From positions 8,778-72,777 of the forward strand of contig QZCP01000189.1 in assembly GCA_003956705.1 (NCBI GenBank): DNA of 64,000 bases. The letters run 5' to 3'. The DNA is from Brevipalpus yothersi. Taxonomy: Eukaryota; Arthropoda; Arachnida; Trombidiformes; Tenuipalpidae. A program made the position numbers and the translations under genes. The notes under the pieces are model-generated. The model was not told the DNA's origin and searched no databases. It was given only the letters and a program-made list of their open reading frames with translations. Below are positions 23,918 to 35,156 of the stretch, one piece after another; the first letter of the stretch is position 1, and the number at the start of each line of letters is the position of its first letter.

Positions 23918-23937
23918 ATGGGGAAATATGGGGGAAT
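23918..23937 (-). repeat. C-rich tandem motif, copy 2
   Basis: Plus strand ATGGGGAAAT then ATGGGGGAAT. The first half carries one base change relative to the other copies. Confidence 0.5.
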
Positions 23938-24429
23938 CGATTCCTAATTCAATTCAATCATGTATGAAGCGATGATGAACTTTGGGAATTGAGGCTTTCA
24001 AGCATGTGATCATTCTTTGCTAGTGATTTCCTCATCTCCACATCTTGGGACATAATTTCAACGCTTTCGTCTCGTAGGATTCCTTGGGAAAAAAAGTAAT
24101 AATGAAAAAATAGAATACGCTCCAACAAATTGATTCTTTAATCTGGCTTTGAGCTGAGAAAGCATCTGCTCTTCCTTCAACTCTGAGAAATGCTTCCAGT
24201 GGAATATCTCAATAGTAGGAGCCAGAACTGACTGATTCAGATCAAACAAGAAAATTTAGATCTCCAAAAGCTGAACTACATTGCAAGAATTCTCTCAACT
24301 TTACTACAGCTCTGTGTTGAGATATCCCACAAGCGTAGCATTCGTATTGAGTCACTTCTCCTCTTCAATCATCTGAAAGGATCACTTGACTCTCATTAGT
24401 TCACTGATACTCTTCATATAAACTTGTGG

Positions 24430-25440
24430 AGGCTATCAACTCTTATTCGGCTGTACGAGGACTGGTCAGTTCCTCAGCTTTTTTCAGATCTTATTTTCAT
24501 CGGGTTTTTCTGTGGAGTCCAGTGGCAAAATTATTTGAAAAATTGAGGAGAGTAACGAATTTCTTACTTCCAACATAATGTAATAAGCTCTCGTTTTCTC
24601 AAAAGACTGTCATATATTTTGTAGGTGAGTTAATCTTGGAAGAGTTTTCACAACGCCTATCAGTATTCTACTGAGGTATGAGAAAGATACCAGTAACAGA
24701 ATGTTATCAGAAAAACTAACCCAGAATCGGATCTGATCGATTGCATAACATTTCAAGTTCCTTCTCAAATAAACTGAAAATTCGGAAGTTTTGAGATTGT
24801 TTCATTCCAATTGGTCACCTTGCTCGTTGACCTACATATTGAACCGATGATTTTGGATACCAGGAGTTATCAAATACAAGCAATTTTTTGTGATCAGACA
24901 GCGATGAGTACTAGATGCGGTCAGTTACACTCAACGCTGTACTTGAATTGCAGGCAATGAAGAAAGGAGAAGTTGTGTCCTTGCCCAAGGTGAACTCATC
25001 TCCACTCAACCTGAAGCTAACGTCACAGACAGATAAGTATGGATATTATTTGTATGAATTAATTGCTAGACTCCAAGAAGTAGGGATGGAAAAATATCAT
25101 CATGAGATCATATCTATCCCCTGACATCCCCCACCTATCATCAGAAGATTCAAGATGAAATGATTCCTCTAATGCTTGTTATCTTGCTTGTAATTTTCCA
25201 ACTATATTGCCACTCTCTTCGGCATGAACTAAGTTTGTACTTGTAGAAACTCCAACTCGTGAGGATGGACATAGAGTGACCGAGACTTGATCTAACCATA
25301 GTAATCAGCTCTAAAAGCATGAGAGCCATGAAGCATCTATTATTTCTGCTTATATTGATCTGATCAACTCCGAGCCCGATAATTATGGCCCTGGTGGACG
25401 ATAACTTCCGCCAACTAAATGTACCTCCCATGCAAATTCA
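24430..25440. repeat. family C duplicated segment, copy 1
   Basis: Closely matches 33760-35150 in the same orientation. Shared runs include TTATTCGGCTG near the start, the block GACAGCGATGAGTACTAGATG (24897-24917) and the block AACTCCAACTCGTGAGGATGG (25249 region). The two copies differ mainly by indels in the middle; the later one keeps about 300 bp (34280-34560) that this one lacks. Open frames on both strands within it are short. Confidence 0.65.
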
Positions 25441-26351
25441 GTTAAAACTCACACCAACATGTTACCCATGAGCTAAAAGAACAGATCTAGGTTTCTTAGA
25501 CTCCAACGAATGGTGAGAGCTTTTGAATCAACGGAATCAGGTAAAACTAGGGAGCTCATTGAGCTTCCTGAAGTTCAAGAAGGCATCGAAAATTGGAATA
25601 ATTTGACACTATCGCTTCTCATCCCTGATAAATCTGAGAGCGAGATGAGAGGTGAGCAATAGAGTGGATTATATATGTTAATGCCTAAAATTCTGAATAG
25701 ATTTGATAGTACTTTCATGAACCTGTCCTAGTCTAGTAGTATCTGTGCTCTGTTGGAACCCTTTGACCGAATCATTGTTCTTTTCCAATCATTGACTCCG
25801 AATGAATCTTTAAAACATGATTCTTTTCAAAACATCGCCATTCAAACATTTTTGGTACTCTGGATGACCGTCATGAATGATCATTCCGCTGGTAACCCTC
25901 CATTTCCAAGAAAACTAGCTGAAAATCAGCAAAATGGAATGGAGAGCCAGTCTAGGAATTGGAGAGAAAATGGTCTCGTTTATTCGTTCACAGAATAGTT
26001 CGACTTATGCAAATGAAGCCCATTCTCCCGCCCAAGAGATACTTTAGGTACTCACAGTTCATCTCTTAAACTGTTGATGAAGTGAAAATATGCATCACAA
26101 TCTCTTCTTCTCTCTAAGTTCCATTCGCTCTCCTCATAGCTGAAGTTACTCTGCTATCTTTTGATGAAAAGCCAATGTGTTCATGAAGGAATGGGAAATT
26201 TTGCCAATTTATCTACTCCGTTGTTGGACTATCATCAACTCACTTGTCAGAATGTACAAGATATTCCTGAACTTGTAGCTATACTCGTAATTCACGTGTA
26301 AATGTTCATATTCCATGGAGAAAAATATCTGATCATTGCTAACTATAATAT

Positions 26352-26552
26352 TCACGAGGAATAGTCATGTAGTAGGGGTCTCCTCCAATGGTCCACTATG
26401 TGAGTAAGATTTATTCCGAGAGATTTGACAATTGTAAGGCTCAAATTGCTCTGACACTGGAGAGAAGCATTCAAGTGTAGTCTGTTGAGGACGGTTTCTA
26501 ATATTCCATCAGCTATCATCATTGTTGACAAGAATATAATAAATACTATCAT
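26352..26552 (-). CDS. possible small secreted protein
   Basis: A 66-residue frame from an ATG whose first 16 residues are hydrophobic (MIVFIIFLSTMMIADG) like a signal peptide. A hydrophilic part follows with one Cys and two N-glycosylation sites (NAS, NLS). No promoter or splice evidence. Chance occurrence is possible in AT-rich DNA. Confidence 0.3.
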   Translation of the reverse strand: MIVFIIFLSTMMIADGILETVLNRLHLNASLQCQSNLSLTIVKSLGINLTHIVDHWRRPLLHDYSS

Positions 26553-26754
26553 CGTCTTCCTAAATTATGGCATGTATGGTTTTAGTTGATGATGGCTATT
26601 CAGCATGATTGTGGATTAGTTCATAAGTAAGTCCAGCGACTCTTCTCAATCATCAATCTTCTCTCCAGAATGAAAATAGATTCGAAGGAAATGATTTTGA
26701 GTTCTCTTGTGAGTTCACCTTTCTTCTGAAGCCGATGCCGCATCTTCGATCACA

Positions 26755-27087
26755 TTATGCGAGTTGCTGATGATCAATGCAGATGGAAAAAAATTTATCT
26801 CTGGAGCAATGATCCTCAAGGGTCTTTGTAGCAACCAGATTGGATGTTTTCAGCTTAGAGAGGTACTGTGACGAGTATCCACTTTTATCGCCGTATTCCA
26901 CAATTTTGGCCAATTTTCCCTTGCTTTCCAAAGTGATGAGTCTAATGGAAGTCATGAAAAGAGAGGATAAGTATAACTCAGAACTAACAAGCTTGAAGAA
27001 TATGAGAAATGGCAGATCCCTTGCTGAGTTGTCCAGAATGAAAATGGTCTCAAATGCTGGAAAGTTACGAAAAGACCAACAATGCAT
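26755..27087 (-). CDS. open frame of uncertain coding status
   Basis: The minus frame contains a Lys/Ser-rich protein-like half (KGKLAKIVEYGDKSG, QYLSKLKTSNLVATKTLEDH) and a hydrophobic half. The opposite strand is also open here, so only one can be real. No start with a leader and no splice sites were identified. Confidence 0.2.
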   Translation of the reverse strand: MHCWSFRNFPAFETIFILDNSARDLPFLIFFKLVSSELYLSSLFMTSIRLITLESKGKLAKIVEYGDKSGYSSQYLSKLKTSNLVATKTLEDHCSRDKFFSICIDHQQLA

Positions 27088-27241
27088 GTCTTCTCTTAAG
27101 CTTCATTGAGAAGGAAGAAGGAAGAGCTTCAAGAATGATTTCTGCTGATGATCAACTTTATAACTTCTGGATCACTTGGAGATTGATATTGTTACTGATG
27201 GGACAGATTCTATAACTTTCCATAGGGAATCGAGATTAGAC

Positions 27242-27600
27242 CTATAAATCAGCACAGGAGGATAACTTATACCCCATTATAAGTGCTGAAGAATAGTATA
27301 TGGATATAGAGGTAGCCGTTTGTTCCAGTGGAGAGAAAGCAGAGGCTGGTTCTCGTGCATGGATCGTTGGATCTGGCTGCAATTGTGAGGTCAGGGTACT
27401 TGACTTGGGTTGAAGAATCAATAGAGTGTTTCCAGGCTGAGAATTTGGAGCGAGTTGGTCCGATGGTTGCCTCTGCTCAGGCTCTGGTTCATTTCTATGC
27501 TTGAACCTCACTCAGGATGCTGGTTCATACACTGGTTCAGCTGGTGCATTAGGCGCTGGTTTCGACATCGGGTCAGGCCCAGGTTAGGCCCTGGCTTCTT
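27242..27600 (-). pseudogene. degraded Pro/Gln/Ala-rich repeat-coding sequence
   Basis: Minus-strand translation is rich in E-P, A-P and Q-P motifs in two adjoining pieces, for example KPAPNAPAEPVYEPAS before a stop and HRNEPEPEQRQPSDQLAPNS after it. The DNA shows a GGTTC-A/CTGG imperfect repeat. It looks like a low-complexity extracellular or linker domain that has lost its frame. Confidence 0.35.
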
Positions 27601-27700
27601 TCCCGGGGCTTGTCGCATAACTCTCAGCCAATACAATCTTTCTAACTGTCTTCGTAACGAGTATGCATAGTAACTCTAGGTGCAGTGCAATAGTCATATA

Positions 27701-27991
27701 TCATTTTGAATTCATCTCCTCTCTTTCTGATCCTTCTCCGCTCTCTTGCAGTATACACAAGTTGAATTGAGATCCTGTGCACCCATGGTTACTTTCTTGT
27801 ATCGATGACTTCCACCTATCTACCAGATTCGATTGAGAATTTTGGTGAGCCAAGATGGGGGAATATGGGGGAATTGTAGAGTAGCCATCAGATTTTGGAA
27901 TCATATCTTTTCCAAGTTTCAAATCAGGAGCATTCATCTCTCCATCGAAGTACATATTATCGCAGTTACGCATAGATTTCGGATTTATCAC
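27701..27991 (-). CDS. coding-like exon containing the C-rich motif
   Basis: Minus frame of 96 codons with no ATG at its start: NMYFDGEMNAPDLKLGKDMI, then KSDGYSTIPPYSPILAHQNS and a Ser/Glu-rich end. Protein-like composition throughout. IPPYSPI is encoded by the C-rich motif at 27855-27874. Probably an exon of a larger gene; no splice junction could be proven. Confidence 0.3.
   Translation of the reverse strand: MINPKSMRNCDNMYFDGEMNAPDLKLGKDMIPKSDGYSTIPPYSPILAHQNSQSNLVDRWKSSIQESNHGCTGSQFNLCILQESGEGSEREEMNSK
27855..27874 (-). repeat. C-rich tandem motif, copy 3
   Basis: Exact ATGGGGGAAT x2 on the plus strand. Confidence 0.6.
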
Positions 27992-28034
27992 CTCAGTTCT
28001 GTTGATATTTTGACCAAATATAAATACAATAACT

Positions 28035-28690
28035 ATATTACTAGTTGCCGCTGTCAGCGGACTGTCTGAGCAAGCTATTAAAATTTTTGGAAAGGAAATG
28101 AGTCACTTATTTAGGCACTCAAGTGACAATGACTCATATCATTTGAGATAAGGATTCAGCCTTCGAGTGACTATCGATGATATGAGTGAGTCAGGGTGAC
28201 TTGATTTAGCGATTGAGTGACGATGACTAAAACGATATGAGTCAGGGTCACTTGATCGGACCAGTCTTCAACGGGGAAGGGGTTATTGATCATTATCAAT
28301 GGAAAGGAAGAGTATATAAGCCCGAGACTTCTTTTCATGATCTCATTTATTCCTCGGGCATCACAATGGCAAGAAGGAGGACGATCAGTCATAGATAGTA
28401 GAACTTATCATCCTCTCAGATTTGCATTTGATGAACAAATGCCAGATCAAGAGAGTAACAATCCACGAACTCTGAGCAATAGAGTGAATACCACTATAAT
28501 TAAGAGAGTAAGGGTCAGTTTGAATCGCTTCCATTATGATTTATTCTGAGCTTTTGTTGATGATTATTTTTTTTCTCCTATCTTTTTTCCCATTCATTTT
28601 CATTCCTGGAACAAGCTATAAGGGCAAGTGATGGTGATACTGATTGGCCCGCTAAGATTCATGGATTTTCGATGCTCGAGAAATTATTAC
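28035..28690 (-). mobile_element. family A Helitron-like element, copy 1 (truncated)
   Basis: The minus-strand 3' end is CCGCTGACAGCGG (a perfect hairpin), then CAACTAG before T, as in Helitron 3' termini. Reading inward on plus come a TGAGTCA-rich region, a TATA box, an exon like those of the other copies (MARRR..., then RFAFDEQMPDQESNNPRTLS with a stop near its start) and an intron whose donor has decayed to GTCAGT. Next is the start of exon 2, broken off just after ATTCATGGATTT. The rest was replaced by the segment holding the Merlin remnant; a distal part reappears at 30180. Confidence 0.55.
28313..28320 (+). promoter_or_regulatory. TATA box of family A copy 1
   Basis: TATATAAG, about 45 bp before the ATG at 28366. 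The 200 bp upstream hold at least five TGAGTCA/GAGTGAC-type sites. Confidence 0.55.
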
Positions 28691-28800
28691 CTAACCTGAG
28701 TCACAACTCAACCAAGACCAAACCCAGCCCAACCTAACCTAACCCATCCTATCCTATCCTACCCAACCTATGTAACATGATCAACCTAACCTGATTTTAT
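28690..28800 (-). repeat. TTAGG-like degenerate array
   Basis: CCTAACC-type units on the plus strand, similar to the arrays inside family B but without its end sequences. Confidence 0.5.
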
Positions 28801-29921
28801 CAACCGAATTCGAGACATGGTGAGAATAAGAGAAAATAAAGAGAAAGCTTATTTTATTCAGCTTTAATTGTTGTTCGAGAGGATTTCCTTTCTGAATATA
28901 GGAAATCAACGAATCGAATTTATCAATATTATTCAATCGACACCATTGACGCCATTGATATTCGACAATATGATCTGCAAAATAATCCTTCCCTATCTGT
29001 CGTCCCTCGAAAAACTGTCGCATGGGTCTCCACATCGATTCAATTCGATTAGTATGAATGCCTCCATCAGTAACGAATTCCCTTGAATGGTCAACTGTTT
29101 CATGAAAATATTCCATCCGCGTCAATCCACTGTAGGCTCTCCATCCATCTGTGCGAATCAAAGCTCCTGGCTCGACATGCTTTTGTATCAATGGAATCAG
29201 AACTTCCATGCTTCTCACGTTATCCGGGCAGATTTCCAATCTCAAATCGATACTTTCATCTTCGATCAATCCAAGAACCCAGTGTCCCTCCACTCTTCTA
29301 CCTCGATGATATTTTCTTCTCCCAAACTTGGTCTCATCAATCTGGACAATTTAACCTGGCCCACCAATTTTTTCAGCATCTTCTTGGAAGTGGAGGAAAT
29401 GGTCGGTGACCAATTCTTTACAATAGTTTGACCAATCAGCCACCATTTCTTTGGACATCTTGGCTGAATCTACCTGGCACTGAACCATCATCTCTTCATA
29501 TTCCAACCCAAGCGTCCAAGCATACATGAACCTTATCGCCGTCATGATGGAAATTCTATGGTTGTCAAACCAAGTGTCTTTTGCAGCACTGACTTCTTCA
29601 CTCAATCGTCCTCGGCTCTTGTTACGTTTTGGACATCGAAATTGGCCACAATAACCACGATTAATATCAAATATCATGGGAGCACGATGATGAGAGCATT
29701 CAAATGATCTGTAGAGAAGTTTGCTAACCTTGGGCCCACATTATAGCATTCTCGCGGGTGGCACATATTTTTTCAATTTTTGCCCATTTCCACGCAGGTT
29801 GCTCAGCACGGGCTCTTTTGATATGTTGAGGTGCCTCCACTACTTCCCAATTGGGATCACAACGATCACTATCATCACTCATATTGGTTGAATTGAAAGT
29901 ATCAAGGGTATTCAAATACAC
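28781..29921 (-). pseudogene. Merlin-family transposase with intact DDE residues but broken frame
   Basis: Three minus-strand segments: 29724-29921, 29354-29680 and 28781-29350. The last two share a frame and are split only by a TAA at 29351-29353; the first is out of frame with a stop at 29724. Together they give the Merlin/IS1595 transposase order. There is an N-terminal helix (KICATRENAIMW), a zinc-ribbon-like part (GYCGQFRCPKRNKSRG) and a helix block. The first catalytic Asp is in QIDETKFGRRKYHRG, the second Asp in IRTDGWRAY, and the Glu in HTNRIESMWRPMRQFF. The family is the eukaryotic relative of IS1016/ISXO2-like transposases that cut and paste DNA. All three acidic residues remain, so decay is recent or the stop is a polymorphism. 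Terminal inverted repeats were not found. Confidence 0.8.
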
Positions 29922-30179
29922 AAAGGAATGAAAACAAACATGTAATTAACTCGTCAACAGTCAAACTGTCAATCAATCAATTTCTAGTCACCTAAATCCG
30001 GTGAAGGTCAAACAGTGCTGCCATCTAGGGAAAAAGGTCAGTCAGGTGCGGCCAAATGGGAAATACATTATAAATTCAATATCTCATAAAATCTGATCGG
30101 ATCATTTTCAGACAGGAAAAATGGTATCATTAAACTTCTCATCATCTGAAGAATCTGTGTACAAAGTTTCATCAAAATC

Positions 30180-30570
30180 GGGCGTGAGTCCCAGAAGGAA
30201 CTTCAGCCTCTTTTAGTATTACATGGTACATTTGGTGTGACATTTTTTCATGCTCAACGATCTTCAATTCATCTGAAATCCCATGCATCAAATAATATCA
30301 TTTGTCACATTCTTTTGGGGAGTTTTCATACTGATTGCATGAACAGTTCTTGAGAAAAGACGCTTCAAAGAAAAAACCACCTATCTCTCTAACTTTAGAA
30401 TCCCTTGATATTTTTCAATATTCTTAGGATATGCACTACTACACAACCTATTGAGCTAGTGTACAAAGTTTCATCTCATTCAGGCCAGTAGTTTCTGAGT
30501 ATAATTCTGCACAAAGTCGCAAAATTCGGACGTAGAGTCGGACAACAATTCTATCTAGGAATATATTGAT
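30180..30570 (-). repeat. family A distal fragment
   Basis: Inverted relative to 36040-36330 and 53440-53750, sharing for example the stretch around GTGTAGTAGTGCATAT and CTTTGAAGCGTC/GGATCGTC. It is the part of copy 1 left on the far side of the Merlin-bearing segment. Confidence 0.5.
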
Positions 30571-30749
30571 AATCTGCAAAACGAACTGTGTCAGGGAATA
30601 TGAGTTGATTCAAATAAAAGAGAGTCTATGCGCGTGATTTTTTCCGTAATTTTTGGTTCCGTCAACATACAAGAGCTTAGATGAAATAATCAACTTGCTT
30701 GTTATTCAAACTGATGGATAAGCAAACTCGTAATTTCATATATTTATTT

Positions 30750-31112
30750 TCAGAACTCACTCGAGTGAGTGCAAAACCTGGATGCTTCTGTTTTTCCGAC
30801 CTTCCTACATCGACTCAATATTATAAATCTTTGACAATGCAAACATATGACGAAATCTATCAGATTCATACTATCTTCATCCCGTAGATGAGATTGATTC
30901 TCTCATTTTTCTTAACAATTAGAGTGTTGATCAAGACAGACTTCTCTCTCTCTCTTTTGCCTTCATTGCTCTCCCCCTTCCAGGTTGAGACTACTGTGAC
31001 CTTTCAAAACCATCAGCTCAACATAAGAAAGGGTGAACCACTCTTAATGAATATGAACAATTCTGTTGTCAGAATCGAAAACATCCTATCTGCTAGCGAG
31101 TCTAGCAAGTGA
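30750..31112 (+). CDS. two exon-like segments of an unknown small protein
   Basis: After a TTTTCAG acceptor-like site, a frame reads TRVSAKPGCFCFSDLPTSTQ then KSLTMQTYDEIYQIH, to a stop at 30885. After a long pyrimidine tract ending CCTTCCAG (about 30982) another frame reads VETTVTFQNHQLNIRKGEPL then NNSVVRIENILSASESSK to TGA. The two segments look like consecutive exons of one gene, but I could not match donor phase. The KGEP-hydrophobic-VRIE pattern recurs at 46.4, 34.5 and 57.8 kb. Confidence 0.3.
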
Positions 31113-31176
31113 TGCTCATTGGATATTGGTATTCTCTTTATTGATGAAGCTGTTCTTATATTGAGGTTCACCAAGA

Positions 31177-31192
31177 GTGTGTGTGTGTGTGT
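31177..31192 (+). repeat. (GT)n microsatellite
   Basis: Eight GT dinucleotides in a row. Confidence 0.8.
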
Positions 31193-31765
31193 GATTTCAG
31201 CCAAATGAGAATTTCTAAACAGCGTTTAAGGATCCAGACGACCGGAATCAATTGTAATTATCGCACGCTTGGTTTATTCTTGGAACTGAGACATGCTCCA
31301 TAGCATGATCAATTTTGTTTCTCTACTGATTGTTACTACAAGAGAGTATTCTTTTTGTGTAAACTTGTTGATGAATCTAATTCAAAGTCAAAACATATGT
31401 TCATAAATGAAGTCCTGTATCCAATATTGCATCAAAAAACTCTTCGTATGAAAACGAGATCGGAAGCACCAATCCATGTTTCATGAAGCTCTCTTTGGAG
31501 TTCTGAATTGAGATTTTCGCTTGTGGGCTTGTTCAGTGAGAGATAGCTTAGAAATGAGCCGAGAGGTAGACATTGCTCCAAATCTTAATCAAATGATGCT
31601 CATACTCTTGCTGTAAAAATCAACCTACTTCTAATTTTGTGTTTCGGAGAATTTAATGACTGGATCAGTTCAATGTATTATCTTTTCTTCCAGTAAAGTA
31701 CAAACATTAACAGAAACTGCTGAGACACAACTCCTCAGAATAAGTTTTTGATCATGGAAATTCAT

Positions 31766-32017
31766 TCATTCAGGCTTTTTCTTCTTAAAAAGCTGATATT
31801 TTCTTAATAAGAGCTCGAATTCTTCAGTTTCAGTTGGCCAGCATACACTCACAGCAGTCATTACACTTTGAATTATAGCCAAATTCATGGGATCCCATGA
31901 TTTATTGCATACGGGATTGAAGTTTTCTGGTACCTCATAGAGCTTACAGCTTGTTAGTCCCATGATGAGCTCAGTTATCCGAGAGACATCATTCGTTTGA
32001 GCATGGAATATTGCTCA
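31766..32017 (-). CDS. coding-like exon, unknown protein
   Basis: Minus frame ending in TGA at 31766 and open back to about 32017. An ATG at 31963 starts MGLTSCKLYEVPENFNPVCN; the reading upstream of it (QTNDVSRITELI) is also protein-like, so the ATG may be internal. It continues SWDPMNLAIIQSVMTAVSVC and ends in a Lys-rich tail (KYQLFKKKKPE). Three spaced Cys. Composition is clearly protein-like. No leader was found. An open frame just upstream with a hydrophobic start (32139-32321, MQLLLLVSGSTPSHAHS) could be its first exon. Confidence 0.4.
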
Positions 32018-32935
32018 AAATAACTCCACCGATGATTTTAAGATAATGATTTCTAAGAATTCTTCACCAAATATCAGGATGATAAAGCCTCGATTAGGAG
32101 AGAGTTCAGATTTTATATTACAAAGTTTTGTCGGCAGCTTAGAGCTTGACTCCGACAGTTTTCATGACACTATATGCAACTCTCTGCACGAAAATGATGA
32201 TTACTTTCCCAATCACTATTTCTTCATAACTCTCACTCTCCATAAAAATGGTCTGTTTCTTCAAACCTACACTGTGAGCATGACTGGGAGTGGATCCACT
32301 AACAAGTAAGAGGAGTTGCATGCTGTTGACTGCTATTTAATCCCATAATTTCATAATCCAATAAGTTTCCAACTACTCGTTCCTGGAAGAAAATCACATC
32401 TCATTCAATGAAGTGAAATCATCAAGTCTCGCCAACTGATGGTGATTCCTCTGAAAGAATATATCAACTCGAGAATCTATAACTCCTATTTCGAGTCCTG
32501 AGAATTGGTTCTAAGCTGATCTTTGAGCTGGTTACTCATGCACACTACCATATGATCCATCCAATAGTTCCTAAGATTTCGAAAAAGGAATGACATGCAA
32601 CTCTGGTCCTAAAAGCTACATTCATGCAGTTACATTCAGAAAAATGGAAGAAAGAACCATTATAATCATTCATTATTATCATCATTATCATTTCCCACCA
32701 TGACTCAATCAAAAATCGAATGGGGCAACAATTTATTGGGAGACAACTGAGCAAATAACAGCCTAATCTTTCCATTTTTGCCACCGGCATTCTCCGATCA
32801 GAATTGGAGGAATACATGTCAACGGTTAAGTCGCTTTCCATTCACTCCAGCCTAGCAGGAATTCAAAAATCCTATTGCTCAGTTTCAACTCCATGTCCTA
32901 ATATCAGAGAGCTTGGGTGAATGTGTTGGATATTT

Positions 32936-33737
32936 GTCTGAACGCGGTGAAGACTCCCTGGTGGAGAAAGTTTACCATTTTGTGATTTAATTTTTCCCTA
33001 GGAGCAGTTTTTCGATCTTTGTGAAATTTCGCATATGAGTTTTGTATCATCTGTAGTTGTGCACCACGTTTTTTGTTCCAAAAAATCCGGTCTAAAAAAA
33101 AAGTTATGGAGTTTCTAGTTGAACATGAGATTTTCCATAGGAAGATTCTGCTAATTCTTCTAGGCCTGTGCAATCAAGCAGAAGATTAGTTGAGTCTTGA
33201 TTATGGACAGAGTTGATACCTGGAAGCACACAAGATATAGGTTGGGTTGCGTCGTGATAACGGGTTGGAGTCCATGTCCAGGTTGGACAAAGCCATCAAA
33301 CATTGGTTGGGTCGCGTCGTGACAATGGGTTGGAGCCCAATCCCTCTTATGTTATGTTGTGTCAGGATAGGTAAGGTGACGACAGGTTAGGTAAAGTTAG
33401 GTTGGGTTTAGGTCAATTGTTGGATCGACAAACAGGATTTTGATAATTATTGGACTTTGGACACCATTCATCGGGAATAGGTTAGCTTGAGTCTTGAAAA
33501 CGAGTTGGAGCCCTTGCACAAGGGCGCAGTAGCCATCATACATTGGTTAGGTCGTGTCGTGACAATGGGTCGTAGCCCATGCCCTCTCATGTTATGTTAT
33601 GTTGAGATAGGTTAGGTTAGGTAAGACTTCGGTTAGAATGATCAATGCTTTCACATCATCTTCCATCTAATCTCGATGGAGGCCTATCATGCCGATTTAC
33701 ACGGCAGCGTTCAGATCTGGGTTGGTGATCCTACTGG
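32936..33737 (+). mobile_element. family B Helentron/DINE-1-like element, copy 2
   Basis: Begins GTCTGAACGCGGTGAAGACT and ends TTCAGATCTGGGTTGGTGATC, then CTACTGG before T. The interior has the ACAATGGGT-GGAGCCCA units and GGTTAGGT-type array. Same order as copies 1 and 3. No gene. Confidence 0.65.
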
Positions 33738-33759
33738 TAACATCATTCTATAGAGATAG

Positions 33760-35150
33760 AATATCCACTCTTATTCGGCTGTGAGAGGACTGATAAGCTT
33801 CCTACTTTCAAATTTCATTTTCATGGGATTTTTATCGTGTCCAGCAAAATTAGTGAAAAGTTTTGGAATAGCAACAAGCTCTCTATAACTAATGTAACAT
33901 CATCAGCTCTGGTTCTCTCAGGAGCTGTCACACTTTTTGTGGATCAGTTTATCTTGGTTTTTCGTCAAACTGGTCAGTATTTTCCTGAGTTATGAACAAA
34001 ATAGCTGTATTAGATTGTTATAACACAAAATACCTCGTAATCGAACTAGATCGATTGCATAGCATTGCATATTTCGTTCTGAGTGAACTGAAGAATTTGA
34101 TGTTTGAAGATCATTTGAATATTATTTCAGTTCATATTTTGGGAGCTCTCTGTAGTTGTATTGTACCATATTTCTGCACTTTTCAGTCAGTCTTAATTTC
34201 GGAAGAATTTTCAAACACAATGCAGGCATGCGAAGGAACCGATTTTGTCATTGAGGGAAAGTCAGAGCTGTAGAGCAAGTTTTCAACCAGTTAAGATTAA
34301 GAAAAAAGTCCGAGAAATGATCAAACTGATTTGATTACGATTGTTAACCAGTAGCTCATCGATTTTTACTATCTCTGGATAATAACACAGATTGATAAAA
34401 AAACGCAAAAGCGAAAGTTTGATAGCCATTAGTAATTCCAATATAAAGTTCACCGGTCTTGTTAAATAAGTCAATTTGTGCCTTAGTTCGCAACCAGTGA
34501 ATCACCTCTCCATCTGCCCTATCTATGCGTAAAACGGTATTAGCTTGTTGTGGAACAATCATTTGTTCACCTTGCTCGTTGACCTGCATGTGAACCGATG
34601 AATTCGGATGCCAGGAGTTATCAAATACAAGCAATTTTTTGTGATCAGACAGCGATGAGTACTAGATGCGGTCATTTCTACTCAAAGCTGTACTTAAATT
34701 GTAGAAAAGGAAGAAGGGAGGAGTCGTGTCCTCGACCAAGGTGAACTCATCTCCTCTCAAACTGAAGCTAAAGTCGCAGACAGATAAGTATGGATATTAT
34801 TGGTATGAACTTATAGCTAGACTTCAAGAAGTAGGGATGGAAAATATCATCATGAGATTATATTTATCCCCTGACATCCCCCACCTATCATCAGAAGATT
34901 CAAGATGAAATGATTCTTCTAATGCTTGTTATCTTGCTTGTAATTTTCCAACCACATTGTCCCTCTCTTCAGCATGAACTAGCTTTGTACGCGTAGAAAC
35001 TCCAACTCGTGAGGATGGACGTAGAGTGACCGAGACTTGATCTTGCCCTAGTAATCATCCCTGGAAGCATGGAAGCCACAAAACACTTATTTTTTCTGCT
35101 CATATTGATCTGATCGACTCCAGCAAGATAATCAGGAGGCCAGTGGACGA
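33760..35150. repeat. family C duplicated segment, copy 2
   Basis: Partner of 24430-25440 in the same orientation, about 9.5 kb away. This copy is longer and keeps an intact minus-strand frame at 34356-34690 that is missing or broken in the other. Plus-strand codons KVNSSPLKLKLKSQTDKYGY-type are also conserved in both copies. Confidence 0.65.
34356..34690 (-). CDS. coding-like frame preserved in family C copy 2
   Basis: The minus frame is open from a stop near 34672 to 34356. It reads SDHKKLLVFDNSWHPNSSVH, then NEQGEQMIVPQQANTVLRID and HWLRTKAQIDLFNKTGELYI. The C-terminal end becomes hydrophobic. The first 20 residues recur with stops in the related segments near 24.85 kb and 23.5 kb. No ATG was identified, so it is an exon or a fragment. 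Weak similarity of its GEQMIV...VLRID to KGEPLL...VVRIE at 31.0 kb suggests one gene family. Confidence 0.35.
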
Positions 35151-35156
35151 GAATGA

